A stretch of DNA of 64,000 bases from Bacillota bacterium (lineage in GTDB: Bacteria > Bacillota > Clostridia > Tissierellales > Peptoniphilaceae), in contig JAEZXH010000019.1 in NCBI GenBank assembly GCA_023442775.1, positions 95,488 through 159,487 on the forward strand. The letters run 5' to 3'. The notes beneath the pieces are model-generated. The model was given only the letters and a program-made list of their open reading frames with translations, was not told where the DNA came from and made no database searches. Positions 44,537 through 55,611 of the stretch are shown here, one piece after another. A program made the position numbers and the translations under genes. Position 1 is the first letter of the stretch, and each line of letters opens with the position of its first letter.

Positions 44537-46465
44537 ATGGGAAAAACATTGACGATGCGCATCTTAGAGGATCACCTCCTCGCGGGAAACCTCTCCCAAG
44601 GAGAGGACATCACCATCCGCATTAACCAGACGCTCACCCAAGACTCCACGGGCACCATGGCCTATCTCCAGCTCGACGCCCTGGCACCCGTTGAGGTTCA
44701 GACCGATCTCTCCGTGGCCTATGTGGATCACAATATGCTCCAGGCGGGGTTTGAAAACGCCGATGACCACGCCTTCATCGCCTCTGCTGCCCAAAAGTAT
44801 GGCGTCCTCTTCTCGAAACCCGGTGGAGGCATCTGTCACCAGGTCCACCTCGAGCGCTTTGCAAAACCTGGCATCACCCTCATCGGAAGCGACTCCCACA
44901 CTCCCACCGCCGGGGGCATTGGGGCCCTGGCCATTGGAGCCGGGGGACTCGACGTAGCCATCGGCATGGCAAAGGGCATCTATTCCCTCACCTGCCCGAA
45001 GGTCTACGGCGTCCACCTCACCGGTGCCCTTCCCCCAATGGTCAACGGAAAAGACGTCATTCTCCACGTCCTAGAAAAACTCACGGTGAAGGGCGGCGTG
45101 GGCTACGTCATGGAGTATTTTGGCGACGGAGTAAAATCTCTCTCCGTCACCGACCGAGCCACCATCTGCAACATGGGGGCAGAGCTCGGAGCCACCACCT
45201 CCATCTTCCCCTCCGACGAAAACACGAGGGATTTCCTCCGTCGTCAGGGACGAGAAGAGGATTATCGTCCCCTCGCCGCCGATGAGGACGCCTCCTATGA
45301 CGCGATTCTTGAGATTGACCTCTCCTCCCTCGTCCCCTTGACCGCCGCACCTCACAGCCCCGACGCTGTCCACCCCGTGGCGGATCATCCCATCAAGGTG
45401 GACCAAGTGGCCATCGGCAGCTGCACCAACTCCTCCTTCAAGGACATGATGCGCGTCGCCGAAATCTTAAAGGGAAAGCGGGTTCACCCCGACGTCTCCC
45501 TCGTCATCAGCCCCGGCAGCGCCAACATCTTGCGCCAACTCTCGGAAAATGGCGCCCTCGCCACGATGATCGCCGCCGGCGCGCGCATCCTCGAATCCTC
45601 CTGCGGCCCCTGCATCGGCATGGGACAGGCTCCGAAATCTGGAGGTGTGAGTCTGCGCACCTTTAACCGAAACTTCAAGGGCCGTTCTGGAACCATGGAC
45701 GCCAAAGTCTATCTCGTCAGCCCGGAAACCGCAGCAGTCAGTGCCATCACCGGCGTCCTCACCGACCCTCGGGCCACGGAGATTGCCCCCATCGAAGAGC
45801 CCGACTCCTATGGACGCACGGACCACTATTTCGTCGAGCCCCTCCCCTTGGAAGAGCGTCCCAAAGAGCTCGTCATGGGCCCCAACATCAAGCCCTTCCC
45901 CACGAAGGAACCCCTGAACGAATCCGTAGAGGGCGACGTCCTCTTCAAGGCCGGGGACAACATCACCACCGATGACATCGTCCCCTCCAATGCCCGCCTG
46001 CTCCCCTACCGCTCCAACATCCCCCACCTGGCAAACTTCGCCTTCACCACCCTCATCGATGACTTTGCCGAGAGGGCCAAGGCCCACGACGGCGGCTTCA
46101 TCGTTGCGGGAGAGAACTACGGCCAGGGCTCTTCTCGGGAACACGCCGCCCTCATCCCCCTCTATCTGAAGGTCCAAGGGGTCCTCGCCAAGAGCATCGC
46201 TCGGATTCACCGGGCAAACCTCATTAACGCTGGCCTTCTACCCCTCGTCTTTGACGACCCCACGGATTACGAGGACCTGGGCGAGTCGAGCCACATTCTC
46301 CTGCCCCATCTCTTGGAGGAACTCGACGGCGGCCGCATCACCGCCAAGGACACCACCACGGACAAGACCTTCGTCCTTCGCCTCGACCTCTCCCAGCGCG
46401 AACGAGACATCATCCGCGCCGGAGGAAGTCTCAACCACTCGAAAAACTTGGAGGTGCCACGATGA
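44537..46465 (+). CDS. acn: Aconitate hydratase
   Basis: Predicted 642 residues, the shorter aconitase type seen in Clostridia. Cluster cysteines lie in AIGSCTNSSFKDMM and ESSCGPCIGMGQAP. Substrate-site motifs include GSDSHTPTAGGIGALAIGAGGLD and the swivel-domain GENYGQGSSREHAAL. It isomerises citrate to isocitrate. First gene of a three-gene operon; ATGA overlap with icd. Confidence 0.95.
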   Translation: MGKTLTMRILEDHLLAGNLSQGEDITIRINQTLTQDSTGTMAYLQLDALAPVEVQTDLSVAYVDHNMLQAGFENADDHAFIASAAQKYGVLFSKPGGGICHQVHLERFAKPGITLIGSDSHTPTAGGIGALAIGAGGLDVAIGMAKGIYSLTCPKVYGVHLTGALPPMVNGKDVILHVLEKLTVKGGVGYVMEYFGDGVKSLSVTDRATICNMGAELGATTSIFPSDENTRDFLRRQGREEDYRPLAADEDASYDAILEIDLSSLVPLTAAPHSPDAVHPVADHPIKVDQVAIGSCTNSSFKDMMRVAEILKGKRVHPDVSLVISPGSANILRQLSENGALATMIAAGARILESSCGPCIGMGQAPKSGGVSLRTFNRNFKGRSGTMDAKVYLVSPETAAVSAITGVLTDPRATEIAPIEEPDSYGRTDHYFVEPLPLEERPKELVMGPNIKPFPTKEPLNESVEGDVLFKAGDNITTDDIVPSNARLLPYRSNIPHLANFAFTTLIDDFAERAKAHDGGFIVAGENYGQGSSREHAALIPLYLKVQGVLAKSIARIHRANLINAGLLPLVFDDPTDYEDLGESSHILLPHLLEELDGGRITAKDTTTDKTFVLRLDLSQRERDIIRAGGSLNHSKNLEVPR

Positions 46466-47469
46466 AACAGGTCACCCTCATCCACGGCGACGGCATCGGC
46501 CCGGAGATTACCGCATCTCTGAAGAAGGTCATCGCCGCCTTAAAGACCCCGATTGCCTTTGAAGAATTCTCCGCAGGAGCAAGACACTACGAAAAGACCG
46601 GGACCTTCCTCCCCGAGGAACTCTTTCGCTCTTTAGAGAAGACCAAGGTTGGGATCAAGGGCCCCATGACCACCCCCATCGGGACCGGGTATCGCTCCTT
46701 AAACGTCAAGCTTCGGAAGGACTATGATCTCTTTGCCAATGTGCGCCCGGTGAAGAATCTCCCCGGCGTCCCCTGCCGCTATGAGGACGTGGACCTCGTC
46801 ATCTTCCGAGAGAATACCGAGGACCTCTACGCCGGGATTGAAGAGGAGATTTCCGAGAGCGAGGCCCATTCCATCAAGATCATCACTTGGGAAAAGTCGG
46901 AACGCCTCCTCCGCCGCGCCTTTGACTACGCCGTGGCCCACAAGAAGGACAAAGTCACCGTCGTCACCAAGGCGAACATCATGAAGGCCACCGATGGACT
47001 CTTCCTCGCCGTGGCCCGCCATGTGGCCAAGGACTACCCCATCGCCCTGGAAGAAGTCCTCGTGGACAACATGTGCATGCAACTCGTCATGAATCCCTCC
47101 CAATACGGCGTTATCGCCACGGAAAACCTCTATGGCGACATCCTCTCCGACCTCTGCGCCGGCCTCGTCGGCGGTCTCGGCGTCGTGGGAGGGGCGAACT
47201 TTGGGAAGGACATGGCCCTCTTCGAATCAGTTCACGGCACCGCCCCCGACATTGCAGGAAAGGACCTGGCCAACCCCACCGCCATGCTCCTCACCGGGGC
47301 GATGATGCTCGAGTACTTAGATTTCTCCGAGGACGCGAACCGCCTGCGCTCTGCCCTCTATGAGGTCTTGGAAAATCCCGCCACCCGCACCAAGGACCTC
47401 GGCGGAAGTCTCTCTTGTACGGAATTCACCGACACCCTCGTCGCCGCCATAGAAAGGAGCCTCCCATGA
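46462..47469 (+). CDS. Isocitrate dehydrogenase (isocitrate/isopropylmalate dehydrogenase family)
   Basis: Predicted 335 residues. Motifs: TLIHGDGIGPEITASLKK, FRENTEDLYAGIEEE, KANIMKATDGLF, and YGDILSDLCAGLVGGLGVVG with SVHGTAPDIAGK near the end. The ENTEDLYAG form is that of isocitrate dehydrogenases, not isopropylmalate dehydrogenases; length fits the NAD-type group. Makes 2-oxoglutarate. Confidence 0.92.
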   Translation: MKQVTLIHGDGIGPEITASLKKVIAALKTPIAFEEFSAGARHYEKTGTFLPEELFRSLEKTKVGIKGPMTTPIGTGYRSLNVKLRKDYDLFANVRPVKNLPGVPCRYEDVDLVIFRENTEDLYAGIEEEISESEAHSIKIITWEKSERLLRRAFDYAVAHKKDKVTVVTKANIMKATDGLFLAVARHVAKDYPIALEEVLVDNMCMQLVMNPSQYGVIATENLYGDILSDLCAGLVGGLGVVGGANFGKDMALFESVHGTAPDIAGKDLANPTAMLLTGAMMLEYLDFSEDANRLRSALYEVLENPATRTKDLGGSLSCTEFTDTLVAAIERSLP

Positions 47470-48815
47470 GCAGTTTCTCTCGTGAGCGCCTCGAACACCT
47501 CGAGCACCTCATTCGTTCCCGCTCTCACATCGATCCCGCCCTCTACGACACCCATAATGTGAAGCGCGGTCTTCGAAACAAAAATGGCACCGGAGTCCTC
47601 GTAGGAATCACCACCATCGCCGACGTCATGGGGTACACCTACGTCGACGGAGAAAAGACCCCTTGCGAAGGAGACCTCTCCTATCGTGGGTACAGCATCC
47701 TCGATTTGGTTCACGAAGGCCAAAAGGAAGACCGCTTCCTCTTTGAGGAGATTAGCTACCTCCTCCTCTTTGGTGCCCTACCCTCCCAAGAGGCCCTCGC
47801 CGACTTTACCGACGCCGTCGCCGCCCATAGAGCCCTGCCCCCGGATTATCTCGAGACGGTGATTATGCGCCTTCCCGGGGAAAATATCATGAACAAGATG
47901 ATGCAGGCAGTCCTCTCCCTCTACACCTTTGACGACGCCCCCGAGGACACCTCCACCATCAACGTCCTCACCCAGTCCCTCTCCCTCATCGCAAAGATGC
48001 CCCTCATCATGGCCTACTCCTACGCCGCGAAGAGACACTACATCGACGATGAGAGCCTCATCATCCACCGGTACTGCCCCGAGTACTCCACCGCGGAAAA
48101 CATCCTTCACCTCATCCGCCCCGACTCCCAATTTACGAAGGAAGAGGCGCAGATTCTCGATCTTCTCCTCGTCCTCCACGCCGAACACGGAGGCGGGAAC
48201 AACTCCTCCTTCGCCACCCACGTCGTCTCCTCCTCGGGAACCGACACCTATTCCGCCATCGCCACTGCCCTCGGCTCCTTGAAGGGTCCCCGTCACGGTG
48301 GTGCCAACCTCATGGTGGCCTCGATGCTCGAAGACATCCGTGAGCACGTGGAACACCTCGACGACGAAGAGGAACTCACCGACTACTTAAAAGCCATCCT
48401 CGCGGGAGAGGCCTTTAATGGAGAGGGCCTCATCTATGGACTGGGCCATGCGGTCTACACCCTCTCCGACCCCCGCGCCGTCCTCTTAAAGGAAAAGGCA
48501 CGAGAACTCGCCGCCCACAAGGGACGAGACGAGGACTTCGCCTTTGTGGAACGGGTGGAACGCCTGGGAGGCGAACTCCTCCAGGAGCGTCGCCGCACCG
48601 ACTACCCCGCCCCCGCCAACGTCGACCTCTACTCGGGCCTCGTCTTCGACATGCTGGGCATTCCGAAGGAGCTCTACACCCCGCTCTTTGCCCTGGCCCG
48701 CACCAGCGGGTGGTGTGCCCACCGCCTCGAGCAAATCATGGACGGCAAGATTATGCGCCCCGCCTATGTGACCCTCAACACTCCAAAGGACTACACGCCA
48801 CTTACCAGGCGCTAA
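47466..48815 (+). CDS. gltA: Citrate synthase
   Basis: Predicted 449 residues from ATG 47466, overlapping the icd stop by ATGA. Motifs: SYRGYSILDLVHEG, LHAEHGGGNNSSF (first catalytic His), SLKGPRHGGANLMV, GLGHAVYTLSDPRA (second His) and NVDLYSGLVFDMLGIPKELY (catalytic Asp). Condenses oxaloacetate with acetyl-CoA. The three genes form the oxidative branch that feeds glutamate synthesis in anaerobes. Confidence 0.95.
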   Translation: MSSFSRERLEHLEHLIRSRSHIDPALYDTHNVKRGLRNKNGTGVLVGITTIADVMGYTYVDGEKTPCEGDLSYRGYSILDLVHEGQKEDRFLFEEISYLLLFGALPSQEALADFTDAVAAHRALPPDYLETVIMRLPGENIMNKMMQAVLSLYTFDDAPEDTSTINVLTQSLSLIAKMPLIMAYSYAAKRHYIDDESLIIHRYCPEYSTAENILHLIRPDSQFTKEEAQILDLLLVLHAEHGGGNNSSFATHVVSSSGTDTYSAIATALGSLKGPRHGGANLMVASMLEDIREHVEHLDDEEELTDYLKAILAGEAFNGEGLIYGLGHAVYTLSDPRAVLLKEKARELAAHKGRDEDFAFVERVERLGGELLQERRRTDYPAPANVDLYSGLVFDMLGIPKELYTPLFALARTSGWCAHRLEQIMDGKIMRPAYVTLNTPKDYTPLTRR

Positions 48816-48848
48816 AAAAAACCTAGGCGATATCGCCTAGGTTTTTTT
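48814..48848. terminator. Bidirectional terminator (perfect 24-bp palindrome)
   Basis: AACCTAGGCGAT-ATCGCCTAGGTT with A and T tracts on either side. It ends the citrate synthase operon and the surface-protein gene. Confidence 0.92.
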
Positions 48849-48849
48849 A

Positions 48850-51800
48850 TTAAAACATTCGTGTCAGAATGGTTGCCAGTTCGGCACGCGTCGTTTTTTT
48901 TCATTGGGCCAAAGGTGTTGTCCTCATATCCCGTCATCAATTGTGCGCGATGAGTCCAACTCACTGCTTCTCTCGCCCAATCACTCACCTTGTCTTGGTC
49001 GTTAAAGAGAGATAAATCGCCATCGGTGGGCGGAGTGCCCATGTAGCGGTAGAGCATTGCCGCCATCTGCTCACGAGTAATCGGTGCATCGGGGAGGAAG
49101 TGGGTTTCATCTACTCCCTTGACGATTCCTTTTTCGACAGCCCATTGCACGGCGTCAGAGGCATAATGGGTGGATGGCACATCCATAAATGGATGCTCTC
49201 CACTGACCCCCGGACTCTTGGCCAAGCGATAAAGACTCGTTACGACCATGGCGCGTGTCACTTCTCCTTGCGGAGCGAAGTGCTCTCGATCCACACCTTG
49301 AAGGATTCCTTCCTTCCGACATGCTTCGACAGTAGTATAGAACCAATCCGAAGGCTTCACATCGTGATAGCTTGGCTTCGAAACCAGTGTATCCGCCTTT
49401 TTCACGACTTCTTTCGGAGCCTCGACCAAGGACTTTCCATAGAAAGCAACCTCAATCACTTCCCTTTCTTCCTCAGGTCTTGGATTCTCAGGTTTGCCCG
49501 GAGTAGGTGTTCCTGGCTCTTCGCCTTCTTCTGGATCTTCAGGTTTTACATCGGGGTTGGGTTTTTCACCCTCACTGCCCTTTTCAAGGAGAACTTTGTA
49601 GGTCTCTTCCGCAGCGAGAAGTGTCGTCAGATTGTCCACTTGTTCCCGCTCTTCTTCAGAAAGGGCATCGTAGGCTGCTCTCGCTGCGTCGATTTGTGCT
49701 TTTTTCTCTAACGTCACTTCTCCAATGGCGTCGATGAGTTTTTCAACTTGAAGAACCTCTTGACTCTTCTTCGGAGTCTCTTCAGGGGCTTCGTCACCCT
49801 GGTAGAAGAAGACAATGGTGTCCCCATCTTTAAGGATGTATTGATGCAAGTAGAGATTTGGAAGAATCCCATTGACCGTATACATCCAGCCACTCATCGT
49901 GCCATGATCGAATTCCCCGAGTCGTACGCCATTGGGGTCGGTGACTGCAGGGATATAGCCTTCGCCCTCATACTGATAGTTGTGTTCCTTCAAGACGGAT
50001 GTCAAGGCATCCCAAGCGGTCACGTCTTGATCCGAAGAAGCGGTGTACGTCGTTGCAGGAAGAGCTTGGAAGCCGTCATATCCACCACGTACCTCAACGG
50101 TCACACTCAGGGTGCTTGGTTGAGGATTCGGATTTTCACCACCCTCCGTGCCCTTTACTGTCACTGTTGCCGAAACTGGGTGCTTATAGAAGGTTTCAAA
50201 CTCTTCGTAGAGTGGATTGCCCTTGAACTTTTCCCAATACTTGGCATATTTGGTATAAGTCAGGACACTGTCCACCTTCACCGGCGTGTCGTATTCAGGT
50301 CGACGGACGAATAGCGTCTCGCTCGAAATAATCGTCTCGCGACTCGAACGGAATTCACGCCATGGTTGTGCATGCATGGGATCATACCCGGGAAGATCGT
50401 CGACTTCGATTCCCCCAAATGTAATGTTTTGCATCCCGTAGACATAGTCGAAAGACCCATCGTCCTTCTTTACAATCTCTACGAAGGGGTTGAGATCTTC
50501 TGTGACTTCTTCCTTGCTAGGATTCTTCCCTCGAATTCCTTCCCAGTACACGTCGTCTGTCGCAACTTTTTCCATCCATGCCTTTGCCTCATCGATTTCT
50601 TGTTGCGTCAGCGGCATAACGCGCAAGGTAAAGGTCTTTTCCGCCAAGGTCGCGTTATTTCTCCGGTCTTGGATGGCAATGGTGTAATTGACCTCTACTG
50701 GTTCTTGCCCTGGTAAGGGACGATAGATTTTTGCATGATATCCATAGAACTCGAGGACGTCTTCATTGGAACTATGCATCGTCACCCGTTGATTATAACG
50801 ATCCGGCAAAATTCCCGCTTTTTCCAACTCACCAGGCCGAGGCATCTGTAAATCATCTTCCACTTCCGTGAGGTTGAGGGGGCCTTTTTTGGTGACGAAA
50901 TCTTGAATCATCTCTGGGTATTTGTCGAGATTTGCAAGGATTTCCTTCGATTGGTCCACATCGTTTGGAGCAATGGTTACGACGAAGTTTTTCAGGCCGA
51001 CGACCCAGGGCGACTCCTCCCCTTGCATCGTGGCTTCTTTCTTCGTGTATTCGTCAATGCGATTAAACACAGCCTCAGCCGTCAATGTAAAGGTAAGAGG
51101 CTCTCCTCCAAATGGTGGACGGTTTAATGCAGCTGAATAGGAGCCATCTGGATTCTCATCGATGAAAAGAACGCTAGTGTCTTTTGCTTTCCAACGAATG
51201 GTGGCATCAGGATAGCCAGGAAGATGTCGAGGCAGAGTGAGATCCTTCGTCAATGGGTCTACAACGCGGACGGTCTCCCACCAATCCCCTTCTCTTCTCT
51301 CTTGCTCAGCCTTATCCGTGTTCTCGCCACGCAACATGTCCCAGGTGATGTGGTTTACAGCACCGTCAAGATACTCTTCGAGGTAGTGCTGATCCCAACT
51401 GATGTGAACCCGAACCTTAACATCAATCGATTGTCCCGATTCCTGGATGACTGGTTTGCCTGGTTTCGAATCATCGCGCTGGGGTTGGCCCCCCTTCCAG
51501 ATGCGGAATGTGACATCGCGATATTGGGCGTAGTTCAGTCCATATCCGCCTTCTCCACGATAATAGGTGATAGTTCCATCCTTTGCAAGGAAGTCACCCG
51601 ATGCGGGGAATGTCAAGGTGCCTGGATCGACAAAACTTACCCTGACACCTTGCCCGTTGTCGTAGGCGTATTGCGCCATATCCACATCAATGTCATGTCG
51701 CGCAAGGTATTGCTCGAGGGCTTGGGTTACATTGGTGTGTCCATAGGCTTGGAGAGGTTCGATAAAGACACTCGTCTGTTCCAACTTCTCCTTAATTTGA

Positions 51801-54465
51801 CGCAGGGCTTCTTCCTCTTTCTCTTGGTCTGCCCAAAGAACGAGGGGGAAGCGCTTCACCTCTTTGTGATTTCCCTTCTGAATTGTCGCGACGAGAACGC
51901 ATTCTTCGTTGCGCTCTTGTGGGAGGGTCACCACCCCAGTGTCAAGATTAAGACCTTGAGTCCCTTCTGGTTCCACCGTCCAGGTTACAGTGCTCCCATG
52001 CGTCCCTAATTTCACGAGGTCGAGAGTTAGTGGGCGACGAATCTGATATTGACCTTTGGCGTCGGGTTGAAGGATTTCTCCACCCTTTTCCTTCAGGACC
52101 AGCACTTCACGGTCGGATTGAACATCCTTTGCATCTTCATCGGTAACGGGTTTCCCACCTTCCCAGAAGAGAAGTGGCCGCCCCATTTGGATGTTGTCTT
52201 TATCCTGGTGGAATTGGGTACCAAGGCGGACAACCATTGCCTCGGAAATCAACTCTTTCTCGCTGACATCTGTCGCCTCTGGGGCCATTGTTGCCTTTTG
52301 GGCTGCAACGAGTGGGAGCGTCCCCTCGAGGGCGTAGGCGTTCTTTACCGTCCCTTGGAGCGTCCCGACGAGGCGTCCTGTCCCCTTTTCAGGTCCAGTG
52401 ATTTCTCCCGCATAATACGCATTTTGGAGTGTCCCCGAGGCATACAAACTGCCTACGAGTCCACCTAATGCACTGTTCGTTTCTCTGTCCGTTCTTGCAG
52501 TAACAGTACCGATGGCATAGCAATTCTTGATGTTTCCATATGCATATCCAACGATGCTGCCGGTATTCAGGGATGTCGCATAGGACGTGGTCTGATTCTC
52601 AATGGCCGCATCGACCTTGCAGCCGACGATGGCACTTTCTTTTCCCTGTGCGCGTCCGGCGATTCCGCCGAGACTTCCCGATCCAAAGGAACCTCCTGTA
52701 CTGACGAGGCGTCCTTGGAACTTACAGTTCTCCACGGTACCATAGAGAGTGTTGACAATGCCTCCAAGGTTTCCAGAGCCAGTAATTTCTCCTTCAAGAG
52801 AGAGGTTTGTGATTTTTCCCTCTGCCCCAACGGTGTCAAAGAGACCACTCTTTCCTGCAAGACCTTGAATGGAATGTCCATCTCCATCGAGAGCCCCAAC
52901 AAATGGGGTTTGATAGCTTCCGATTCCTTTCCATTCCTTCTTGCCCATGTTGAGGTCGGCAAGAAGTTTTCCTGAAATTTTAGGGTCTTGTTTTGCCTTT
53001 TCTGCGAAATAATAAAGTTCTGCGGGTGTAGAGATTTGGTAAACTCCTGCGTCGATGGTGGGCTCTTTCGATTCCTTCCCATCCCAGGGTACACTCTGAT
53101 TGTCTTGTCCCAGGACTTTGATTCTTCGATTATTGTCGAGGGAAATGTCCTCATCACGAAGAACGACACCCTCCTTGGTCACAGTGAAATGATACGTTCC
53201 ATTAACAAGATGATAGGTTGGTTCCTGTGCTGAAGAATCCGATGGGATTTCACTCCCATCCTGCGTCGTGACACGAACCTCTGCATGTTCCGGCAACTCA
53301 AATACAAGGTCATAGGTTTCTCTCACGAGGGTGATTTCTTTTTGGACTGGGGCGTCTTTGATAACAATAGACCCTTCTTGCGCCACATACCCTTCGCTCT
53401 CGATGCGATAGTGGTATTCTCCTGGCTCAACTTGATAGGAAGTGCCAGCGGTGGGGGCAATCGTCTTTTCCCCAGAGGTCAAGGTGACGGAAACATCCCC
53501 ATCTTCGACCTCTCTATGGATGATAAAGGAGAGCTCGTAGGTCTTCTGTTCCGTACTGCCACTTTGTGCATCTTCCCAAGAAAAACCAGGAAGGTGTCCA
53601 GGCTTTGAAACAAAAGGAGTGGAAAGCTCACGGGCAAACTCTTCTCCTCTTAACTCCTCGGAAGATTTTGCAATGATCTCATTCCCGTCCTCTACTCCAT
53701 TGGCGCCTTTCGCCATCGTGGCGTCGTAGTAGGACTTTAGGATTGTCGCCTTATAGACCCACCCGACAAGACCACCGACATTTGTTGCCTTTGGGGGTAC
53801 AGAAATCTCTCCGCCATTGACACATCGCTGGACGATGGTGTCCGTCGACGCATACCCCAAAATACCACCAACATTGGCTCCTGCGCGGTTGCGTTGACCG
53901 CTCACAGCCCCATCGTTATAGGACTCAGTGACTTCCGTCTTTTCAGCGTGACCAGCAATCCCTCCAAGAAACCGTGCACTTGGATTCTCCCCTAAAACGG
54001 CACCATGATTGGCCAGTTCCTTGAGGACACCCCCCGTGGCCTTTCCCACGAGGCCGCCAATGTAGCCTTGCGAGGTAGCACTTGACACCGATGCCTGATT
54101 GGCGCAACGTTGAATCTCTCCCTGGCTCGTTGCTGCAATGGCACCAACGGGACTCGTTCCCTTCACAGAGCCCCAGGTGATGATGCCCGTTACTTTGGCG
54201 TTAGCTCCAAGGCTTGCAAACATCCCAGCAGGTCCGTCCACATCCATTGCGAGTTGAACCCGATGGCCCTGGCCATCAAATTCCCCCTCAAAGGTTTCAG
54301 GATAAGGAGAATGTAGTGTAATGTCTTCTCCTAACACATACGTGCCTTTTGGTTCCATCGCCAGAAACTGTTCTTCTGTACGAATCGTTTCTGCAGCAAA
54401 TCCCTGTGTAGGGATTGCTGTAAAGAGGAAAACAAAGGCTAAAAAAATGCCAGTAATCTTTTCAT
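48850..54465 (-). pseudogene. Very large SLH-domain surface protein, frameshifted at both ends by homopolymers
   Basis: The main frame (48812-54358) gives 1848 residues. At the 5' end, ATG 54463-54465 begins MKRLLAF..., but a T7 tract (54441-54447) sends it to a stop; T8 would join it to FVFLFTAIPTQGFAAE and the main frame, completing a signal peptide. At the 3' end, T8 (48894-48901) breaks the last SLH domain; one base fewer gives GPMKKTTRAELATILTRMF and a stop at 48850. Domains in order: GLUG-like repeats (LGGIVNTLYGTVENCKF), PEGA-like and Ig-like segments, a DUF4430-like part (GTMSGWMYTVNGILPNLYLH), a Pro-rich linker and three SLH domains. AT-richer than neighbours. Cell-wall-anchored adhesin-type protein if expressed. 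Confidence 0.85.
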
Positions 54466-54629
54466 CAGTTTTCCTTTCTGTTCATTTTCTAACAATTGCC
54501 GGTTAGTTTTAGCATAGCATAGACGAGAAAAAGAGGATTGTTCCATTCTTGCCATTTTTCCTATTTGTCATCGACAAGTTGAGAGCGTTTTTCAATTTGT
54601 GATTTTTTTCACGATTTTCAAAAGTTCCA

Positions 54630-54657
54630 TTGATTTTTTGAAACGGCCTGCTATAAT
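54630..54657 (+). promoter_or_regulatory. Ferredoxin promoter
   Basis: TTGATT (54630-54635), 16 bp, TATAAT (54652-54657), in a very AT-rich stretch typical of strong promoters. Confidence 0.78.
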
Positions 54658-54703
54658 AGAAAACAACAAGTGAAATCTGAAGATTCTTAGGAGGTACATA
54701 CTC

Positions 54704-54871
54704 ATGGCTCACATGATCTCTGACGCTTGCATCGCTTGCGGCGCTTGCAAGGCCGAATGCCCCGTTGACTGCATCAGCGAAGGCGCAATCTACGAAATCA
54801 ACCAAGACGAGTGCATCGACTGCGGTTCCTGCGCTTCCGTCTGCCCCGTTGGCGCTGCCCAACCCGAATAA
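54704..54871 (+). CDS. 2[4Fe-4S] ferredoxin
   Basis: 55 residues. Two classical cluster motifs: CIACGACKAECPVDC and CIDCGSCASVCPVGA, i.e. C-x2-C-x2-C-x3-C twice. Codons are the host-preferred ones (GCT, TGC, AAG). Start ATG after AGGAGG. Low-potential electron carrier for anaerobic metabolism; could supply electrons to the activase-type protein, but no direct link is visible. Confidence 0.95.
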   Translation: MAHMISDACIACGACKAECPVDCISEGAIYEINQDECIDCGSCASVCPVGAAQPE

Positions 54872-54903
54872 GAAAAAAAGCCCCCTCGTGGGGCTCTTTT
54901 TTT
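54872..54903. terminator. Bidirectional terminator after the ferredoxin gene
   Basis: AAAAAAAGCCCC-CTCGT-GGGGCTCTTTTTTT. Confidence 0.9.
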
Positions 54904-55378
54904 ATGCGTCTCTCCAGGCTTTGCACACGTCGACCCAGGAGAGGGCCTCGGCGCACTCGTAGAGTTCTTCCGGTGTGAGTTTTACTGCACTGTGATCGTC
55001 CCCCGCCGCAGGGTAGACATAGGAGAACCGTCGAAGACTCACGTCGAGGGTGACGCGCACCCCTTCCTTCACCCCAAAGGGGCAGACTCCCCCAGGGGCA
55101 TGGCCCACGAGGTCCTCCACCTCGTCGAAGGAAATCATCTTCGGTTTACACCCGAATTCCTCGCGAAATCTACGGTTGTCCACCTTTGCATCCCCTGCAG
55201 CGACGACGAGGATGGGCCCCTCTTCCCCATAAAAGGCAAGGGTCTTGGCAATGTGCTCTGGCTCACAACCCACGGCGCGGGCCGCCGCCTCCACCGTTGG
55301 GGTCGGCGCCTCAGGGGTTTTGATGCGCTCCTCAAATCCAAAGGCCTTCAAACGGTCATAGGCTTCTTGAAATCCCAT
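54902..55378 (-). CDS. YbaK/EbsC-type aminoacyl-tRNA deacylase
   Basis: Predicted 158 residues. Motifs of the fold: VEAAARAVGCEPEHIAKTLAF (with the substrate-site Lys), VVAAGDAKVDNRRFREEFG, EVEDLVGHAPGGVCPFGV and LTPEELYECAEALSWVDVC. Family members hydrolyse mischarged tRNA such as Ala- or Cys-tRNAPro. Free-standing gene. Confidence 0.9.
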   Translation of the reverse strand: MGFQEAYDRLKAFGFEERIKTPEAPTPTVEAAARAVGCEPEHIAKTLAFYGEEGPILVVAAGDAKVDNRRFREEFGCKPKMISFDEVEDLVGHAPGGVCPFGVKEGVRVTLDVSLRRFSYVYPAAGDDHSAVKLTPEELYECAEALSWVDVCKAWRDA

Positions 55379-55410
55379 AGCTCTCTCCTTTCTACTGCCC
55401 CATCATACCA

Positions 55411-55440
55411 TAAAAAAAGAACCCCTGAGGGGTTCTCTTT
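55411..55440. terminator. Terminator between the deacylase and feo genes
   Basis: AAAAAAAGAACCCC-TGA-GGGGTTCTCTTT; active for the minus-strand feo operon. Confidence 0.82.
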
Positions 55441-55591
55441 ATTTGTGCTCGTGGGGGATGGAGCAGCTGCCGCCGCATCCTTCACATCCGCACCCGCAAC
55501 CGCCCTTTTGCTTGCGCACACGGCGATAGGCGAGGACACAGATGAGAATGACCACAAGGCCGACAATGATCGTACTGAGATTGGCTGGCAT
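55439..55591 (-). CDS. FeoB-associated Cys-rich membrane protein
   Basis: 50 residues (MPANLSTIIVGLVVILICVL...). One membrane helix, then GGCGCGCEGCGGSC with seven Cys. Such small proteins follow feoB in many Firmicutes and are thought to bind iron or clusters at the membrane. 20 nt after feoB. Confidence 0.92.
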   Translation of the reverse strand: MPANLSTIIVGLVVILICVLAYRRVRKQKGGCGCGCEGCGGSCSIPHEHK

Positions 55592-55611
55592 AGGACACTC
55601 CTTTCCAGAAG

